The notes under the pieces: generated by a model
What the model was told of the DNA's origin: nothing
The model's input: only the letters and a program-made list of their open reading frames with translations
Database searches by the model: none
Position numbers and translations under genes: made by a program
Assembly: GCF_021030645.1 (NCBI RefSeq)
Contig: NZ_JACGCJ010000006.1
Location: forward strand, 40,089 to 104,088
DNA: 64,000 nt
Direction: 5' to 3'
From: Agrilactobacillus fermenti
GTDB taxonomy: Bacteria > Bacillota > Bacilli > Lactobacillales > Lactobacillaceae
Shown here: positions 17,244 to 26,314 of the stretch, one piece after another
Position numbering within the stretch: the first letter of the stretch is position 1
Layout: each line of letters starts with the position of its first letter

Positions 17244-17687
17244 ATGACTCAAAAACAAATTGAATTGCTTCAAAAAGTGCTATCACAAAATCGCCAGCTT
17301 CGCCGCGTGACCCGTCAGCTATCAGCTCAAGTTGCTAATAAGCGGCAAGTCACTTACACCCAGCTATTGACCTTAGAGATTCTCAAGACACATCCCGGCT
17401 TAAATTTGAATGAATTAGCCGCCCAGCTGCATCTGTCAAAAAGTTCGGTTTCCGGAATTGTTGATCGACTGCTGAAAAATAAGCTGATTTATAAGCAAAA
17501 AAAAATTGCCGATCAACGACAACTGACCTTGCATCTAACCCAAACAGGCTCCAAACTCGCCATTTCAGCTTACGCCGAATTTTATGAGCAATTAACAGCT
17601 TTATTAGACTTAGATACGGAAGAATTAGAACAGTACTTAACGATTCAATTAAAAATTATAAAAAAACTGGAGGCGGTTTATCAATGA
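17244..17687 (+). CDS. MarR-family transcriptional regulator
   Basis: 147 aa winged-helix protein. LNLNELAAQLHLSKSSVSG is the recognition helix-turn-helix and KKIADQRQLTLHLTQTG the wing. The start at ATG 17244 is fixed by AGGAGG 8 nt upstream; an earlier in-frame ATG has no ribosome binding site and overlaps the putative operator. It overlaps the efflux gene by 4 nt (ATGA), so it almost certainly controls the transporter in response to a toxic substrate. Confidence 0.9.
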   Translation: MTQKQIELLQKVLSQNRQLRRVTRQLSAQVANKRQVTYTQLLTLEILKTHPGLNLNELAAQLHLSKSSVSGIVDRLLKNKLIYKQKKIADQRQLTLHLTQTGSKLAISAYAEFYEQLTALLDLDTEELEQYLTIQLKIIKKLEAVYQ

Positions 17688-19126
17688 ACATCACACGTCG
17701 TGACCGCAACATTTTGTTGATCGTCATGATCGGAAACTTCTTAGGTTTCTTGAACCAAACTTTAATGAACGTCGCACTACCTAGTATTATGCGCGAATTT
17801 AGCATCTCTGCCAGCCAAGGTCAGTGGTTAGCTAACGGTTATATGTTGATCAATGGGGTCATGATCCCTTTGACAGCTTTTCTAATGAATCGCTTCAAAA
17901 CTAAGCATCTTTATTTGACCGCTATGACTATGTTTACTGTGGGTACTATTTTAGGCGGCCTAGCACCTCAATTCTGGATTTTAATTATGGGGCGCATGTT
18001 CCAAGCAGCTGGTACAGGCATTTTAATTCCTTTAATGAATGTTATTACGATGCGTATCTTTCCAATTGACCGTCGCGGTCGCGCCATGGGCTTTATCGGG
18101 TTAGCCATGAACTTTGCGCCCGCCATTGGCCCTACCTTATCAGGCTATATTGTCACAAATTTCTCTTGGCGGTACTTGTTCTACATGGTCACACCTTTAG
18201 CTATTCTCGACGTGATTTTAGCCGCCTTTCTGTTACAAAACTACGGTGAAACTACTAAGCAACGGTTCGATATAGTTAGTATCAGCTTGTCTATTCTTGG
18301 TATGGGAAGCTTATTAGCCGGACTGAGCAACGCTGGTGATGGCGACTGGCTCACTTGGTCGGTCATCGGCTTGATCTTCATTGGTGCAGCAATTATCTTT
18401 GCTTTCATCCGTTTGCAGTTGAAGCGGCCAGTGCCATTATTAAACTTCGACGTTTTCAAATATCGAAATTTCACACTAGGTGTGGTCACCAATATTTTTG
18501 TCATGATGGCATTATATGGCGGCACTTTATTATTACCATTATTTATTCAAAATGTTCAGAATCAGTCGGCTCAGATTTCTGGGCTCGTGCTTTTACCAGG
18601 TGCCATTATTACGGCAATCATGTCGCCGATTTCTGGTAATCTCTATGATCGGTATGGCGCCAAATATCTTAGTTTTAGTGGTTTGCTTGTCTTAGCAGTC
18701 AGTACTTTCCTATTCGCAAACTTAAAACAAAATACCAGTATTCCTTATATCATTATCAGTCAATCGGTGCGCAGTTTAGCAATTGGTTTGGTCACAATGC
18801 CACTGCAAACTGAAGCACTTAATGCCTTACCTCGAGAACTGATTCCCCACGGATCAGCGATGTACACCACGATCCGCCAAGTTTCTGGTTCGGTTGGCAC
18901 AGCTAGTTTGATTACGGTGATGAGTCTTGTTGCGCGCACAAACACCACGCGTCTAGGTGCTCGCTTAGCCCAACTGCATGGGATCAATATCGCGTATGCC
19001 GTTTGCGGCGTATTAGCGATTGTCGGCGCGTTTTGTGCTTTGAAGTTGACCCCACGCAATAAACAGCCCCGCTTTCCGGACACCGTTGAGCACAAAGATC
19101 TTCATGCGTCCACACCCGTTGACTAA
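17684..19126 (+). CDS. MFS multidrug efflux transporter, DHA2 (EmrB/QacA) family
   Basis: 480 aa, about 14 hydrophobic segments. Motifs of the 14-helix drug:H+ antiporters are visible: FLNQTLMNVALPSIMREF (TM1, motif D1), LMNRFKTKHLY (motif A), GRMFQAAGTGILIPLM, and NFAPAIGPTLSGYIV (motif C). Substrate cannot be predicted. Translationally coupled to the MarR gene. Confidence 0.92.
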   Translation: MNITRRDRNILLIVMIGNFLGFLNQTLMNVALPSIMREFSISASQGQWLANGYMLINGVMIPLTAFLMNRFKTKHLYLTAMTMFTVGTILGGLAPQFWILIMGRMFQAAGTGILIPLMNVITMRIFPIDRRGRAMGFIGLAMNFAPAIGPTLSGYIVTNFSWRYLFYMVTPLAILDVILAAFLLQNYGETTKQRFDIVSISLSILGMGSLLAGLSNAGDGDWLTWSVIGLIFIGAAIIFAFIRLQLKRPVPLLNFDVFKYRNFTLGVVTNIFVMMALYGGTLLLPLFIQNVQNQSAQISGLVLLPGAIITAIMSPISGNLYDRYGAKYLSFSGLLVLAVSTFLFANLKQNTSIPYIIISQSVRSLAIGLVTMPLQTEALNALPRELIPHGSAMYTTIRQVSGSVGTASLITVMSLVARTNTTRLGARLAQLHGINIAYAVCGVLAIVGAFCALKLTPRNKQPRFPDTVEHKDLHASTPVD

Positions 19127-19198
19127 TTGGATTGCTTCCACTTATTAAATTGAGTAAATTAGTAGTAACCAAATAATTTAACAAAGGATGCGACCACT

Positions 19199-19447
19199 GT
19201 GGCTGATAAAAAAACTTTAGCTGATTACGAAATTGATATTCCAAAAGTTTCTCAACTTTTACAAGAGGATGCCGATGTCCAAGCCTTTTTTGATAGCCTA
19301 ACTACCGGTTATCAGCGTGAATGGGCGCGTTATATCTTTGGCGCTAAAGCAGAGGCAACCAAACAGCGCCATATTACCGATATGAAGATGATCTTAAAAG
19401 CAGGCTATAAGTCTAAACGGGCTTATGGCTCTCATCCCAAAGCCTAG
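19199..19447 (+). CDS. YdeI/OmpD-associated family small protein
   Basis: 82 aa starting at GTG 19199 with AAAGGATG about 8 nt upstream. FFDSLTTGYQREWARYIFG and AKAEATKQRHITDMKMIL match the conserved region of the YdeI/OmpD-associated (bacteriocin-protection-like) family: a 'tpgYqREy..w' segment followed by a basic helix. Function unknown. It lies 11 bp before the ACT-domain gene and may share its transcript. Confidence 0.7.
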   Translation: MADKKTLADYEIDIPKVSQLLQEDADVQAFFDSLTTGYQREWARYIFGAKAEATKQRHITDMKMILKAGYKSKRAYGSHPKA

Positions 19448-19458
19448 GAGGGCCAAAT

Positions 19459-19728
19459 ATGAAAATTGTGATCACCGTTATTGGTCAAGATCAAATTGGT
19501 ATTGTTGCCAAAGTCAGTCGTAAGCTGGCTGACTTAAAGGTCAATATTTTAGATATTTCCCAAACATTGATGCAAACGAACTTCACGATGATTTTGATGG
19601 GTGAAATAAAAACAGATACGCCGAATCTAGCTCAGATCCAGACTGAATTGAAAGCGTTGGGCACTGAAATTGGCGTGGTGATCCGCGTGCAACGTTCAGA
19701 AGTCTTCGATGCGATTCAAAAGTTATAG
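19459..19728 (+). CDS. ACT domain protein (UPF0237)
   Basis: 89 aa single ACT domain: VITVIGQDQIGIVAKVSRKL, NILDISQTLMQTNFTMIL. It is conserved as a neighbour of UPF0210 proteins across Firmicutes and presumably senses an amino acid or related ligand. AGGAGG is 8 nt upstream of the start and 12 bp separate it from the next gene. Confidence 0.93.
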   Translation: MKIVITVIGQDQIGIVAKVSRKLADLKVNILDISQTLMQTNFTMILMGEIKTDTPNLAQIQTELKALGTEIGVVIRVQRSEVFDAIQKL

Positions 19729-19740
19729 GGGGGCATTCAC

Positions 19741-21084
19741 ATGGAGGAGAAACAAATCCTAGAGACCATCCAAATGGTCTCAGAAGAAAACCTAGATATT
19801 CGTACGATCACGATGGGCATCTCTTTACTAGATTGTATTGATCCTAATGCTGAAGCAGCCGCTAGGAAAATCTACGATAAAATCACTCATTATGCCAAAA
19901 ATTTAGTGCCTGTCGCTAAAGCGATTGAAATGGAATATGGGATTCCCATTGTCAACAAGCGTATCTCTGTTACGCCCATAGCTATTGTCGCCGGTGCTAG
20001 TGATGTCACAGACGACACCATCTTTGCTAAAACTTTAGATCGAGCAGCTACAGAGCTCGGAGTAGATATCATCGGTGGTTTTTCTGCCTTGGTGCACAAA
20101 GGTTATACCAAAGGTGACCATCGCTTGATCCAATCTATCCCCCAAGCATTAAACGAAACGAGTCGTGTCTGCAGCTCTGTAAATATTGGCGCTACGCGTT
20201 CGGGCATCAATATGGATGCTGTTCAAGAGATGGGCCGTGTCATCAAGCAGCTAGCTGAAATTGACCCAGTTAAGTGTATGAATTTAGTCGTCTTTGCCAA
20301 TGCTGTTGAAGACAATCCCTTTATGGCGGGGGCATTTCATGGAGTTGGTGAGGCTGATTGTGTGATCAATATGGGCGTTAGCGGTCCTGGTGTCGTTAAA
20401 CATGCCCTGACGAAAATTAAGGGTGCTCCTTTTGATGTCGTTTCCGAAACCATCAAGAAGACAGCTTTTAAAGTCACCCGCATGGGTCAATTTGTCGGCA
20501 CCCTTGCGGCCCAGCGTTTACATGTTCCTTTTGGGATTGTGGACCTCTCCTTAGCACCCACGCCAGCTAGAGGTGATTCTGTCGCTGAGATCTTAGAAGC
20601 GATGGGTTTGGAGAGTGTCGGTGCGGCTGGTACTACTGCTGCCTTGGCCCTGTTAAATGATGCCGTTAAAAAGGGCGGTGTCATGGCCTGTGAGCATGTG
20701 GGTGGGTTATCGGGCGCCTTCATTCCTGTTTCTGAAGATAGTGGGATGATTCAAGCCGTAACGAACCAACACCTCAACATTGAAAAGCTAGAAGCCATGA
20801 CGGCCGTTTGTTCGGTGGGTCTGGATATGATTGCTGTTCCTGGCAATACACCTGCCGCAGTGATCAGCGGGATGATCGCTGATGAAGCTGCTATCGGTGT
20901 GATCAATAATAAACCGACTGCTGTCCGTGTGATCCCAGCAACGGGTAAAGACGTTGGTGATGATATTAACTTCGGCGGTATCTTTGGCCATGCCCCTGTC
21001 ATGGCGGTTAATACAAGTAGCCCCGCTGAGTTTATTGCCCGCGGCGGCCGCATACCCGCACCAATCCACTCGTTTAAGAATTAA
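19741..21084 (+). CDS. UPF0210 (DUF711, PFL-like) family protein
   Basis: 447 aa, full length for the family. Starts [26 protein letters not shown]; the segments [14 protein letters not shown] and [19 protein letters not shown] are family hallmarks. Structural relatives resemble glycyl-radical enzyme barrels, but biochemical function is unknown. Always paired with the ACT protein. Followed by a strong terminator. Confidence 0.93.
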   Translation: MEEKQILETIQMVSEENLDIRTITMGISLLDCIDPNAEAAARKIYDKITHYAKNLVPVAKAIEMEYGIPIVNKRISVTPIAIVAGASDVTDDTIFAKTLDRAATELGVDIIGGFSALVHKGYTKGDHRLIQSIPQALNETSRVCSSVNIGATRSGINMDAVQEMGRVIKQLAEIDPVKCMNLVVFANAVEDNPFMAGAFHGVGEADCVINMGVSGPGVVKHALTKIKGAPFDVVSETIKKTAFKVTRMGQFVGTLAAQRLHVPFGIVDLSLAPTPARGDSVAEILEAMGLESVGAAGTTAALALLNDAVKKGGVMACEHVGGLSGAFIPVSEDSGMIQAVTNQHLNIEKLEAMTAVCSVGLDMIAVPGNTPAAVISGMIADEAAIGVINNKPTAVRVIPATGKDVGDDINFGGIFGHAPVMAVNTSSPAEFIARGGRIPAPIHSFKN

Positions 21085-21096
21085 GCGATCGAATAA

Positions 21097-21152
21097 TATA
21101 AAAATGCGTCAACTTCAAACATATTATTGTCTGAAGTTGGCGCATTTTTATA
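21097..21152. terminator. Rho-independent terminator after the ACT/UPF0210 pair
   Basis: Stem TATAAAAATGCG(T/C)CAACTTCA with its complement at 21132-21152, ending in T-run; symmetrical so it works on both strands. A full copy of the interspersed repeat follows at once. Confidence 0.9.
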
Positions 21153-21170
21153 TTACAAATAATTTAATTC

Positions 21171-21287
21171 TAAACGTGTTCCAAAAAGCAACGGCCTCTC
21201 CTAACATCGAATTACTCAAATGGCAAAACCACCATTTGTCGCAATTCTTGTTAGTGCTCGGCCGCTGAACGCTTTTTGTCACACTCT
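21171..21287 (+). repeat. Interspersed palindromic repeat, full-length
   Basis: Same left end (TAAACGTGTTCCAAAAAGC) and right end (GCTTTTTGTCACACTCT) as the copies at 11240-11477, with substitutions in the interior. It lies between two convergent genes. Confidence 0.85.
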
Positions 21288-21322
21288 GCATTTTTATGAG
21301 TTATATTTGAAAACCAAACGTT

Positions 21323-21964
21323 TTAAGAAGCAGTCACGTTGGCTTGTTCACGTAAATAGTTTTTGATCTGATCAATTGTGATCATTGGCATATTCCAAGT
21401 TTTAGAGAATTCTGCTAAATCATCCCGGCGTGCCATTGTCCCATCTTCTTTAATGATCTCAATGATCGCGCCAACTGGTGCTTTACCACAAATTTTTGCT
21501 AAATCAACGGCAGCTTCTGTATGACCATCACGTTCTAGCACACCCTTTGGCTTGGCGATCAAAGGAAAGATGTGTCCTGGGTGATTAAAATGTGTTGGTT
21601 TGGCATCAGCATCAGCTAAGTGACTGATCGTTGCTGCCCGGTCTGGTGCAGAAACACCTGTGGTTACCCCTGTCGCTTCGAATTCGCCATCTGTGGAAAC
21701 GGTAAATGGCGTCAAGTTAGGGTCAGTGCTGTTATCTACCATCATCTTAAAACCAAGTTTTTCAGCAAGTTCAGCACTCACTGGTGCACATAACAATCCT
21801 TTTGCATGCGTGATCATGAAGTTGATTGTTTCAGCTGTAATTCCTTCACCTAAAGCGACAATATCGCCTTCATTTTCACGATCTTCATTGTCTGCCAAAA
21901 TAATCATCCCGCCATTTTTTAATGTTTCAAGTGCTACGTTGATATCTGCAAAAATATTTGCCAA
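21323..21964 (-). CDS. ribB: 3,4-dihydroxy-2-butanone-4-phosphate synthase, stand-alone
   Basis: About 213 aa with DHBP synthase motifs: ILADNEDRENEGDIV (acidic metal/substrate loop), TVSTDGEFEATGVTTGVSA, and HFNHPGHIFPLIAKPKGV with ERDGHTEAAVDL. It makes the four-carbon precursor of riboflavin from ribulose 5-phosphate. No other rib gene and no FMN riboswitch is visible, so it is an orphan. Start: TTG at 21964 is 10 nt after AGGAG; the GTG at 21976 abuts that site. Promoter at 22025-22053. Confidence 0.9.
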   Translation of the reverse strand: MANIFADINVALETLKNGGMIILADNEDRENEGDIVALGEGITAETINFMITHAKGLLCAPVSAELAEKLGFKMMVDNSTDPNLTPFTVSTDGEFEATGVTTGVSAPDRAATISHLADADAKPTHFNHPGHIFPLIAKPKGVLERDGHTEAAVDLAKICGKAPVGAIIEIIKEDGTMARRDDLAEFSKTWNMPMITIDQIKNYLREQANVTAS

Positions 21965-22024
21965 TGTGATCCACACTCCTGAATGTTTTGGTAAACTAGA
22001 TGGCCATCGTTCGTTTACTCATTA

Positions 22025-22053
22025 AAAATAACTGATTTTCAGAAAAATGTCAA
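22025..22053 (-). promoter_or_regulatory. Promoter of ribB
   Basis: Minus strand TTGACA (22048-22053), 17-bp spacer, TATTTT (22025-22030). Just upstream the palindrome ATTCG-AAATTAAA-CGAAT (about 22060-22077) could be a regulator site. Confidence 0.55.
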
Positions 22054-22124
22054 CATATTATTCGAAATTAAACGAATATTATTTTATTTATTCTATTCGT
22101 TTGTTTGTAAATAAACAGAGATAA

Positions 22125-22243
22125 GCGTGAGACAAAAAGCGCTCAGCACCCGAGCACTAATAAGAATTGCGAAAAATGGTGGGTTTTCCATTTGAGCCAT
22201 CAGCGGTTAGGTGAGGACGTTGCTTTGTGGAACACATTTAAAA
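22125..22243 (-). repeat. Interspersed palindromic repeat, full-length, reverse orientation
   Basis: Reverse-complement copy: begins GTGAGACAAAAAGCGCTC and ends GTGGAACACATTTAAAA; internal blocks GAATTGCGAAAAATGG and TCCATTTGAG correspond to the other copies. Confidence 0.85.
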
Positions 22244-22318
22244 CTTAATTATTCGCAAACAAAAAGTGACTGAAAACAAAACGTTAGTTCTATCCCAGTC
22301 ACACCACTATTTATTATT

Positions 22319-22361
22319 TAACCATGTGCCAAAAAGGTAATGCCCTTTATCTCATTCTCAC
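22319..22361 (+). repeat. Short (end-to-end) form of the interspersed repeat
   Basis: ACCATGTGCCAAAAAGG joined to CCCTTTATCTCATTCTCAC: only the two ends remain and the centre is missing, as in the copy at 34379-34420. Confidence 0.55.
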
Positions 22362-22373
22362 AAATTATCCGAA

Positions 22374-22718
22374 TCAATGAATTTGGTGTTTGGTTAATGC
22401 TTCGTGTACTTGTGTCTCTAAGTAATGCATCAGCTTTGGTGCATCGCGTCTGAAAGCCGATTGGAAAGAGTTGCATGTGCCTGGTGCTGAAATCGTTGTT
22501 TCCACTTCATCCGTAGCATCATCCGTAATGGTTAATTCTTCATCGGCATAATGTACTCTGACATAGCTACCCTCAAGGCCTTCATCGCAAATCGATTGGG
22601 TAAAATTGACTACCGCATCTTCGATAACTTGGTTTAGACCAATATCTATACCCTTACGTTGCATTGATCGTAATAACCGAGTTGCGCCCTCATAGGTCGT
22701 TGGAATTTGTACGTCCAT
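22374..22718 (-). CDS. Uncharacterised 114-aa protein
   Basis: Soluble acidic protein with no motif I recognise. Start at ATG 22718 (MDVQIPTTYEG) with AGGAGG 6 nt upstream; the earlier in-frame ATG has no site. It contains mixed helix/strand character (LRSMQRKGIDIGLNQVIED; SYVRVHYADEELTI). Single-gene unit; no functional context. Confidence 0.6.
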   Translation of the reverse strand: MDVQIPTTYEGATRLLRSMQRKGIDIGLNQVIEDAVVNFTQSICDEGLEGSYVRVHYADEELTITDDATDEVETTISAPGTCNSFQSAFRRDAPKLMHYLETQVHEALTKHQIH

Positions 22719-22923
22719 AATTAGCCTCCTAAATAGCAAATGTTTTTATACCAATATCGTGCTTGCTTATAGTGTAACCGCTTCAACTAAAAAAAGAAAG
22801 AATTTTAACAAAAAGTTTGCTTAATTTTTAAGTTTTGCTCGATAAATATTGCGCCCATTGACAGCCCTTTCTTATAGTTTTAGATTGGAAGAGCAATAAA
22901 TAAATAACATTGGAGTGTTTTTC

Positions 22924-23223
22924 ATGGAAATCATTGACGGACAACAAGGTCCTTTAGTACACGAACATGTTTATAATAAAGGCCATCAACGTATTGGCCA
23001 TCGCATCTTACCGAAAGGCCTAGCAAACGATAAGATTACGTTACATCCCGCACCTGCGCACGGTGTCGTGATTCCGGTCAAAGGTAGAATTGAATTTGGG
23101 ACAGCTGATGGTCCTAAGGAGCTCTATCCTGGCCGCATCGCTGTTATGGAAAAAGGCGATCCTCATTATATGAAAGCAATCGAAGATAGTGAAGTTTTCG
23201 TCGTATTGGACCTAGAAAAATAA
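22924..23223 (+). CDS. Small single-domain cupin protein
   Basis: 99 aa beta-barrel type protein. HPAPAHGVVIPVKGRIEFGT followed by LYPGRIAVMEKGDPHYMKA fits cupin motif 1 and motif 2 with His ligands. Probably binds a metal or small ligand; substrate unknown. Start at ATG 22924 with GGAG 9 nt upstream. Monocistronic, closed by a strong terminator. Confidence 0.75.
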   Translation: MEIIDGQQGPLVHEHVYNKGHQRIGHRILPKGLANDKITLHPAPAHGVVIPVKGRIEFGTADGPKELYPGRIAVMEKGDPHYMKAIEDSEVFVVLDLEK

Positions 23224-23238
23224 ACGGTCAGTACCAAA

Positions 23239-23285
23239 TAAAAGCCACCAAAGTTAGACTGAAAGAATCTAATTTTGGTGGCTTT
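23239..23285. terminator. Rho-independent terminator (bidirectional)
   Basis: Stem AAAGCCACCAAA(G)TTAGA with complement TCTAATTTTGGTGGCTTTA and T-run; serves the cupin gene and the convergent BASS transporter gene. Confidence 0.88.
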
Positions 23286-23344
23286 ATTTTCAAATTTTAT
23301 ACCTTAGAGTCCAAAACAGATAACGTTTTGTTTCCAATTACTGT

Positions 23345-24328
23345 CTAATTCGTAGACGGATCTGTTGCTAATTCAGTTGCCGCCGATTCGTCTGCCGTAA
23401 CCAACGTATGCTGCCGCCACCAACTTGATAAAATCGATCCGGAAATATTATGCCAAATCGAAAAGATCGTTGATGGGATTGCTGCAGCTGGCAAAAAATA
23501 CTTCATCGCTAAGGTGGCGCCTAAGCTTGAATCCTGCATACCGACTTCAAAAGTAATCGCTTTTTGCTGTGGCTGTTTCAAGCGGATCAACTTGCTGAAC
23601 AAGAAGCCCAAACCATAGCCGCTTAAATTATGTAACATAACGACTGGGATAACTAAGGCTGTTTGCGCAGAGAAAAGTTCATTATGGTTCGCCGCAAAAA
23701 CAGCACCGATGATGGCTAAAATAGCTAGTTGTGAAACCAGGGGTAGGACTTGCGTTACCTTTTCAACCTGTTTGGCAAATAAAGTATGAACCACGACACC
23801 CAAAATAATTGGGATCACTACAATTTTAAGTGTGCTTAAAAATAATTGGGTCGTTGGAATAGCGACATACTTGCCCGCATAGATCTTCAGCAGTAGTGGT
23901 AACATGACAGGCGCCAATAAAGTAGATAGTGCTTCAATAGAAACATCTAAGGCAACGTCGCCCTTTGCCAAGAAGGCCATAACACTAGACGAAGTTCCAC
24001 TTGGACATGAACCAACTAGGATAACGCCCACAGCAGTCATGCCCTTAAGCTGAAAGATCAAGCAAAGAACCCAGGCAATGGCTGGCATGATTAGATAATG
24101 TGCGACAGTTCCTAAAACAACAGGTACTGGTCGTTTTAAAATCCTGGCAAAATCATCTTTCTTTAAGGTTAGCCCCATGCCGAACAAAATTATCCCTAAC
24201 AGGATAGAAGTTTTGGGTGCGATCCACAAACTCATTTGAGGTACAAAATAGTTGATTGCGGCCCAAATAATAACTAATAAGGTAAACCATTTACTTAGCC
24301 AATTACCAACTGCAGTTACTTTATGCAT
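23345..24328 (-). CDS. BASS-family (bile acid:Na+ symporter-like) transporter
   Basis: 327 aa with about nine to ten membrane segments. The motif VGSCPSGTSSSVMAFLAKGD and ALDVSI is the conserved crossover region of the BASS family. Members move organic acids (for example ketopantoate by PanS, pyruvate, bile acids). It is 12 bp downstream of ilvD and transcribed with it, which makes a 2-oxo or hydroxy acid substrate conceivable; this is inference from context. Confidence 0.85.
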   Translation of the reverse strand: MHKVTAVGNWLSKWFTLLVIIWAAINYFVPQMSLWIAPKTSILLGIILFGMGLTLKKDDFARILKRPVPVVLGTVAHYLIMPAIAWVLCLIFQLKGMTAVGVILVGSCPSGTSSSVMAFLAKGDVALDVSIEALSTLLAPVMLPLLLKIYAGKYVAIPTTQLFLSTLKIVVIPIILGVVVHTLFAKQVEKVTQVLPLVSQLAILAIIGAVFAANHNELFSAQTALVIPVVMLHNLSGYGLGFLFSKLIRLKQPQQKAITFEVGMQDSSLGATLAMKYFLPAAAIPSTIFSIWHNISGSILSSWWRQHTLVTADESAATELATDPSTN

Positions 24329-24340
24329 TGCTTAACCCCC

Positions 24341-26080
24341 TCACAGATTAAAAAGTTCATTAACATCACGCATGACCCCGCCTGTACTTGCAGACGTCAC
24401 TAATGCTTGGTAACGAGCGAGATAGCCACTTTTTACTTTAGGTACGAATTTCTTCAGAGACTGACGCCGTTGGGCTAATTCTTCATCAGAAACATGAACA
24501 TTCAATGTTCGGTTTACCAAGTCAATAGTGATCTCATCACCATCTTTGATCAGCGCAATTTCGCCGCCCTCAGCTGCTTCTGGTGAAATATGACCGACAG
24601 CGATGCCCCGGGTAGCCCCAGAAAAACGGCCATCTGTAATCAGGCCCACTTCGCGGCCAAGACCTCGGCCAACAATACTAGAAGTTGGATTAAGCATCTC
24701 AGGCATGCCTGGTCCCCCCTTTGGTCCTTCATAGCGAATGACGACTACGTGTCCTGATTGTACTTTGCCACTATCGATACCTTCGACAGCTTCATCATGG
24801 GAATTGAAGCAAATGGCTTTACCAGTGAATTGATGAATATCTTTATCTACACCACCAACTTTGATAACAGCGCCATCTTTGGCAATATTGCCGTGCAAGA
24901 TCGACAACCCACCTTGATTAGAATAAGGGTTAGAAATTGGGTGAATCACTGCTTCGTTCTTAGTGTGACATCCCGCCACATTCTCACGCAACGTTTTTTG
25001 TGTCACTGTTAGCCGATCTGGATGCAAAATACCACCTTTTTCGATCAACTCGTTCAAGATGGCCGGAATGCCCCCTGCGGCATGAACATCTTGCATGGTC
25101 CAATGTGAAGATGGTGCAATTTTAGCTAAATACGGCACCCGCTTAGCAATTTCATTAATATCATCTTCCGAATAATCAATCCCCGCTTCATGCGCAATTG
25201 CTAGTCCATGTAGGACGGTATTGGTCGAGCCACCCATAGCCATATCCAAAGCAAAAGCATCATCAAAAGCTTCTTTTGTCATGATGTCTCGTGGCTTGAC
25301 ATTATCTTTGACTAGATTCATTAATTGTTTAGCAGCTTGACGCACTAATTCTCGACGTTCTTCAGTGTCTGCCAAAGCTGTGCCATTATAAGGTAAAGCA
25401 ACCCCCAAAGCTTCCATTAGTGAATTCATAGAATTGGCGGTAAACATACCCGCACAAGAACCACAGCCAGGACAGGCGTTTTGTTCATATTTGAGTAGGT
25501 CGTCTTTAGACAATTTACCACTCTTAAAAGCCCCAACTGCTTCAAACATACTAGATAACGTGGTTGCTTTCCCATTTGGGTCGACACCAGCACGCATCGG
25601 GCCGCCAGATACAAAAACTGCTGGGACGTTGGTTCGCGCTGCGGCCATTAACATCCCTGGTGTGATCTTGTCACAATTTGGCATATACAATACGCCATCG
25701 AACCAATGAGCATTGATCACTGTTTCGGCTGAATCAGCAATGATTTCTCGACTTGGTAATGAGTAGCGCATACCCACATGACCCATGGCAATCCCGTCAT
25801 CGACGCCAATCGTATTGAATTCAAAGGGAATGCCACCGGCTGCCTTAATGGCTTCTTTAGCCACTTCTGCTAATTCACGTAAATGAATGTGCCCTGGCAC
25901 GATCTCGACGTACGAATTGCAAATTGCAATGAAAGGCTTCTTCATCTCGTCTTCATTATGCACGCGGCCCGTCGCATATAATAAGCTGCGGCCAGGTGCT
26001 TGATCCACACCTACCTTGATTTTGTCACTTCTTTTTTTAATATCAGCACCAGTTAAACTAAAGCCTAAAGTATCTGGCAT
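24341..26080 (-). CDS. ilvD: Dihydroxy-acid dehydratase
   Basis: 579 aa, slightly longer than the usual ~560. Iron-sulfur ligands are seen in [11 protein letters not shown] and [17 protein letters not shown], and [20 protein letters not shown] is the C-terminal signature. It converts 2,3-dihydroxy-isovalerate/methylvalerate to the 2-oxoacid precursors of Val/Ile. No other ilv genes are nearby. Its products are precisely the substrates of the branched-chain dehydrogenase at 1.2-5.9 kb. A sugar-acid dehydratase role of an IlvD paralogue is an alternative. Confidence 0.9.
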   Translation of the reverse strand: MPDTLGFSLTGADIKKRSDKIKVGVDQAPGRSLLYATGRVHNEDEMKKPFIAICNSYVEIVPGHIHLRELAEVAKEAIKAAGGIPFEFNTIGVDDGIAMGHVGMRYSLPSREIIADSAETVINAHWFDGVLYMPNCDKITPGMLMAAARTNVPAVFVSGGPMRAGVDPNGKATTLSSMFEAVGAFKSGKLSKDDLLKYEQNACPGCGSCAGMFTANSMNSLMEALGVALPYNGTALADTEERRELVRQAAKQLMNLVKDNVKPRDIMTKEAFDDAFALDMAMGGSTNTVLHGLAIAHEAGIDYSEDDINEIAKRVPYLAKIAPSSHWTMQDVHAAGGIPAILNELIEKGGILHPDRLTVTQKTLRENVAGCHTKNEAVIHPISNPYSNQGGLSILHGNIAKDGAVIKVGGVDKDIHQFTGKAICFNSHDEAVEGIDSGKVQSGHVVVIRYEGPKGGPGMPEMLNPTSSIVGRGLGREVGLITDGRFSGATRGIAVGHISPEAAEGGEIALIKDGDEITIDLVNRTLNVHVSDEELAQRRQSLKKFVPKVKSGYLARYQALVTSASTGGVMRDVNELFNL

Positions 26081-26120
26081 GCAAATCCCTCCAATTCATT
26101 TAAAAAAGATAATGATTAGA

Positions 26121-26148
26121 ATTCTATCATCTTTGTATAATTTGTAAA
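26121..26148 (-). promoter_or_regulatory. Putative promoter of ilvD-BASS operon
   Basis: Minus strand TTTACA (26143-26148), 16-bp spacer, TAGAAT (26121-26126), about 35 bp before the ilvD start. No leader peptide or T-box is visible. Confidence 0.5.
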
Positions 26149-26314
26149 CCCCTTTAAAATAATATTTCTGCCGAATTAGGTTTAAAATATTAGAAAAAGC
26201 ATCACACAATTATTAAATATGGATAACAATAATGACTTTTTATCTAATTTTAAAGCTGTCCGGCTTGGTTTTATGCTATTCTTAAGGTTCTATATTATGC
26301 TGGAGGTAAATTTA

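Noticed and set aside
21977..22130. FMN riboswitch upstream of ribB
   Set aside because: None of the conserved RFN motifs is present; only a plain promoter and a small palindrome.
26219..26314. 32-residue N-terminal extension of Ddl
   Set aside because: Hydrophobic, AT-rich, no ribosome binding site; the family start MKIVVLAGG has GGAGG at the right distance.
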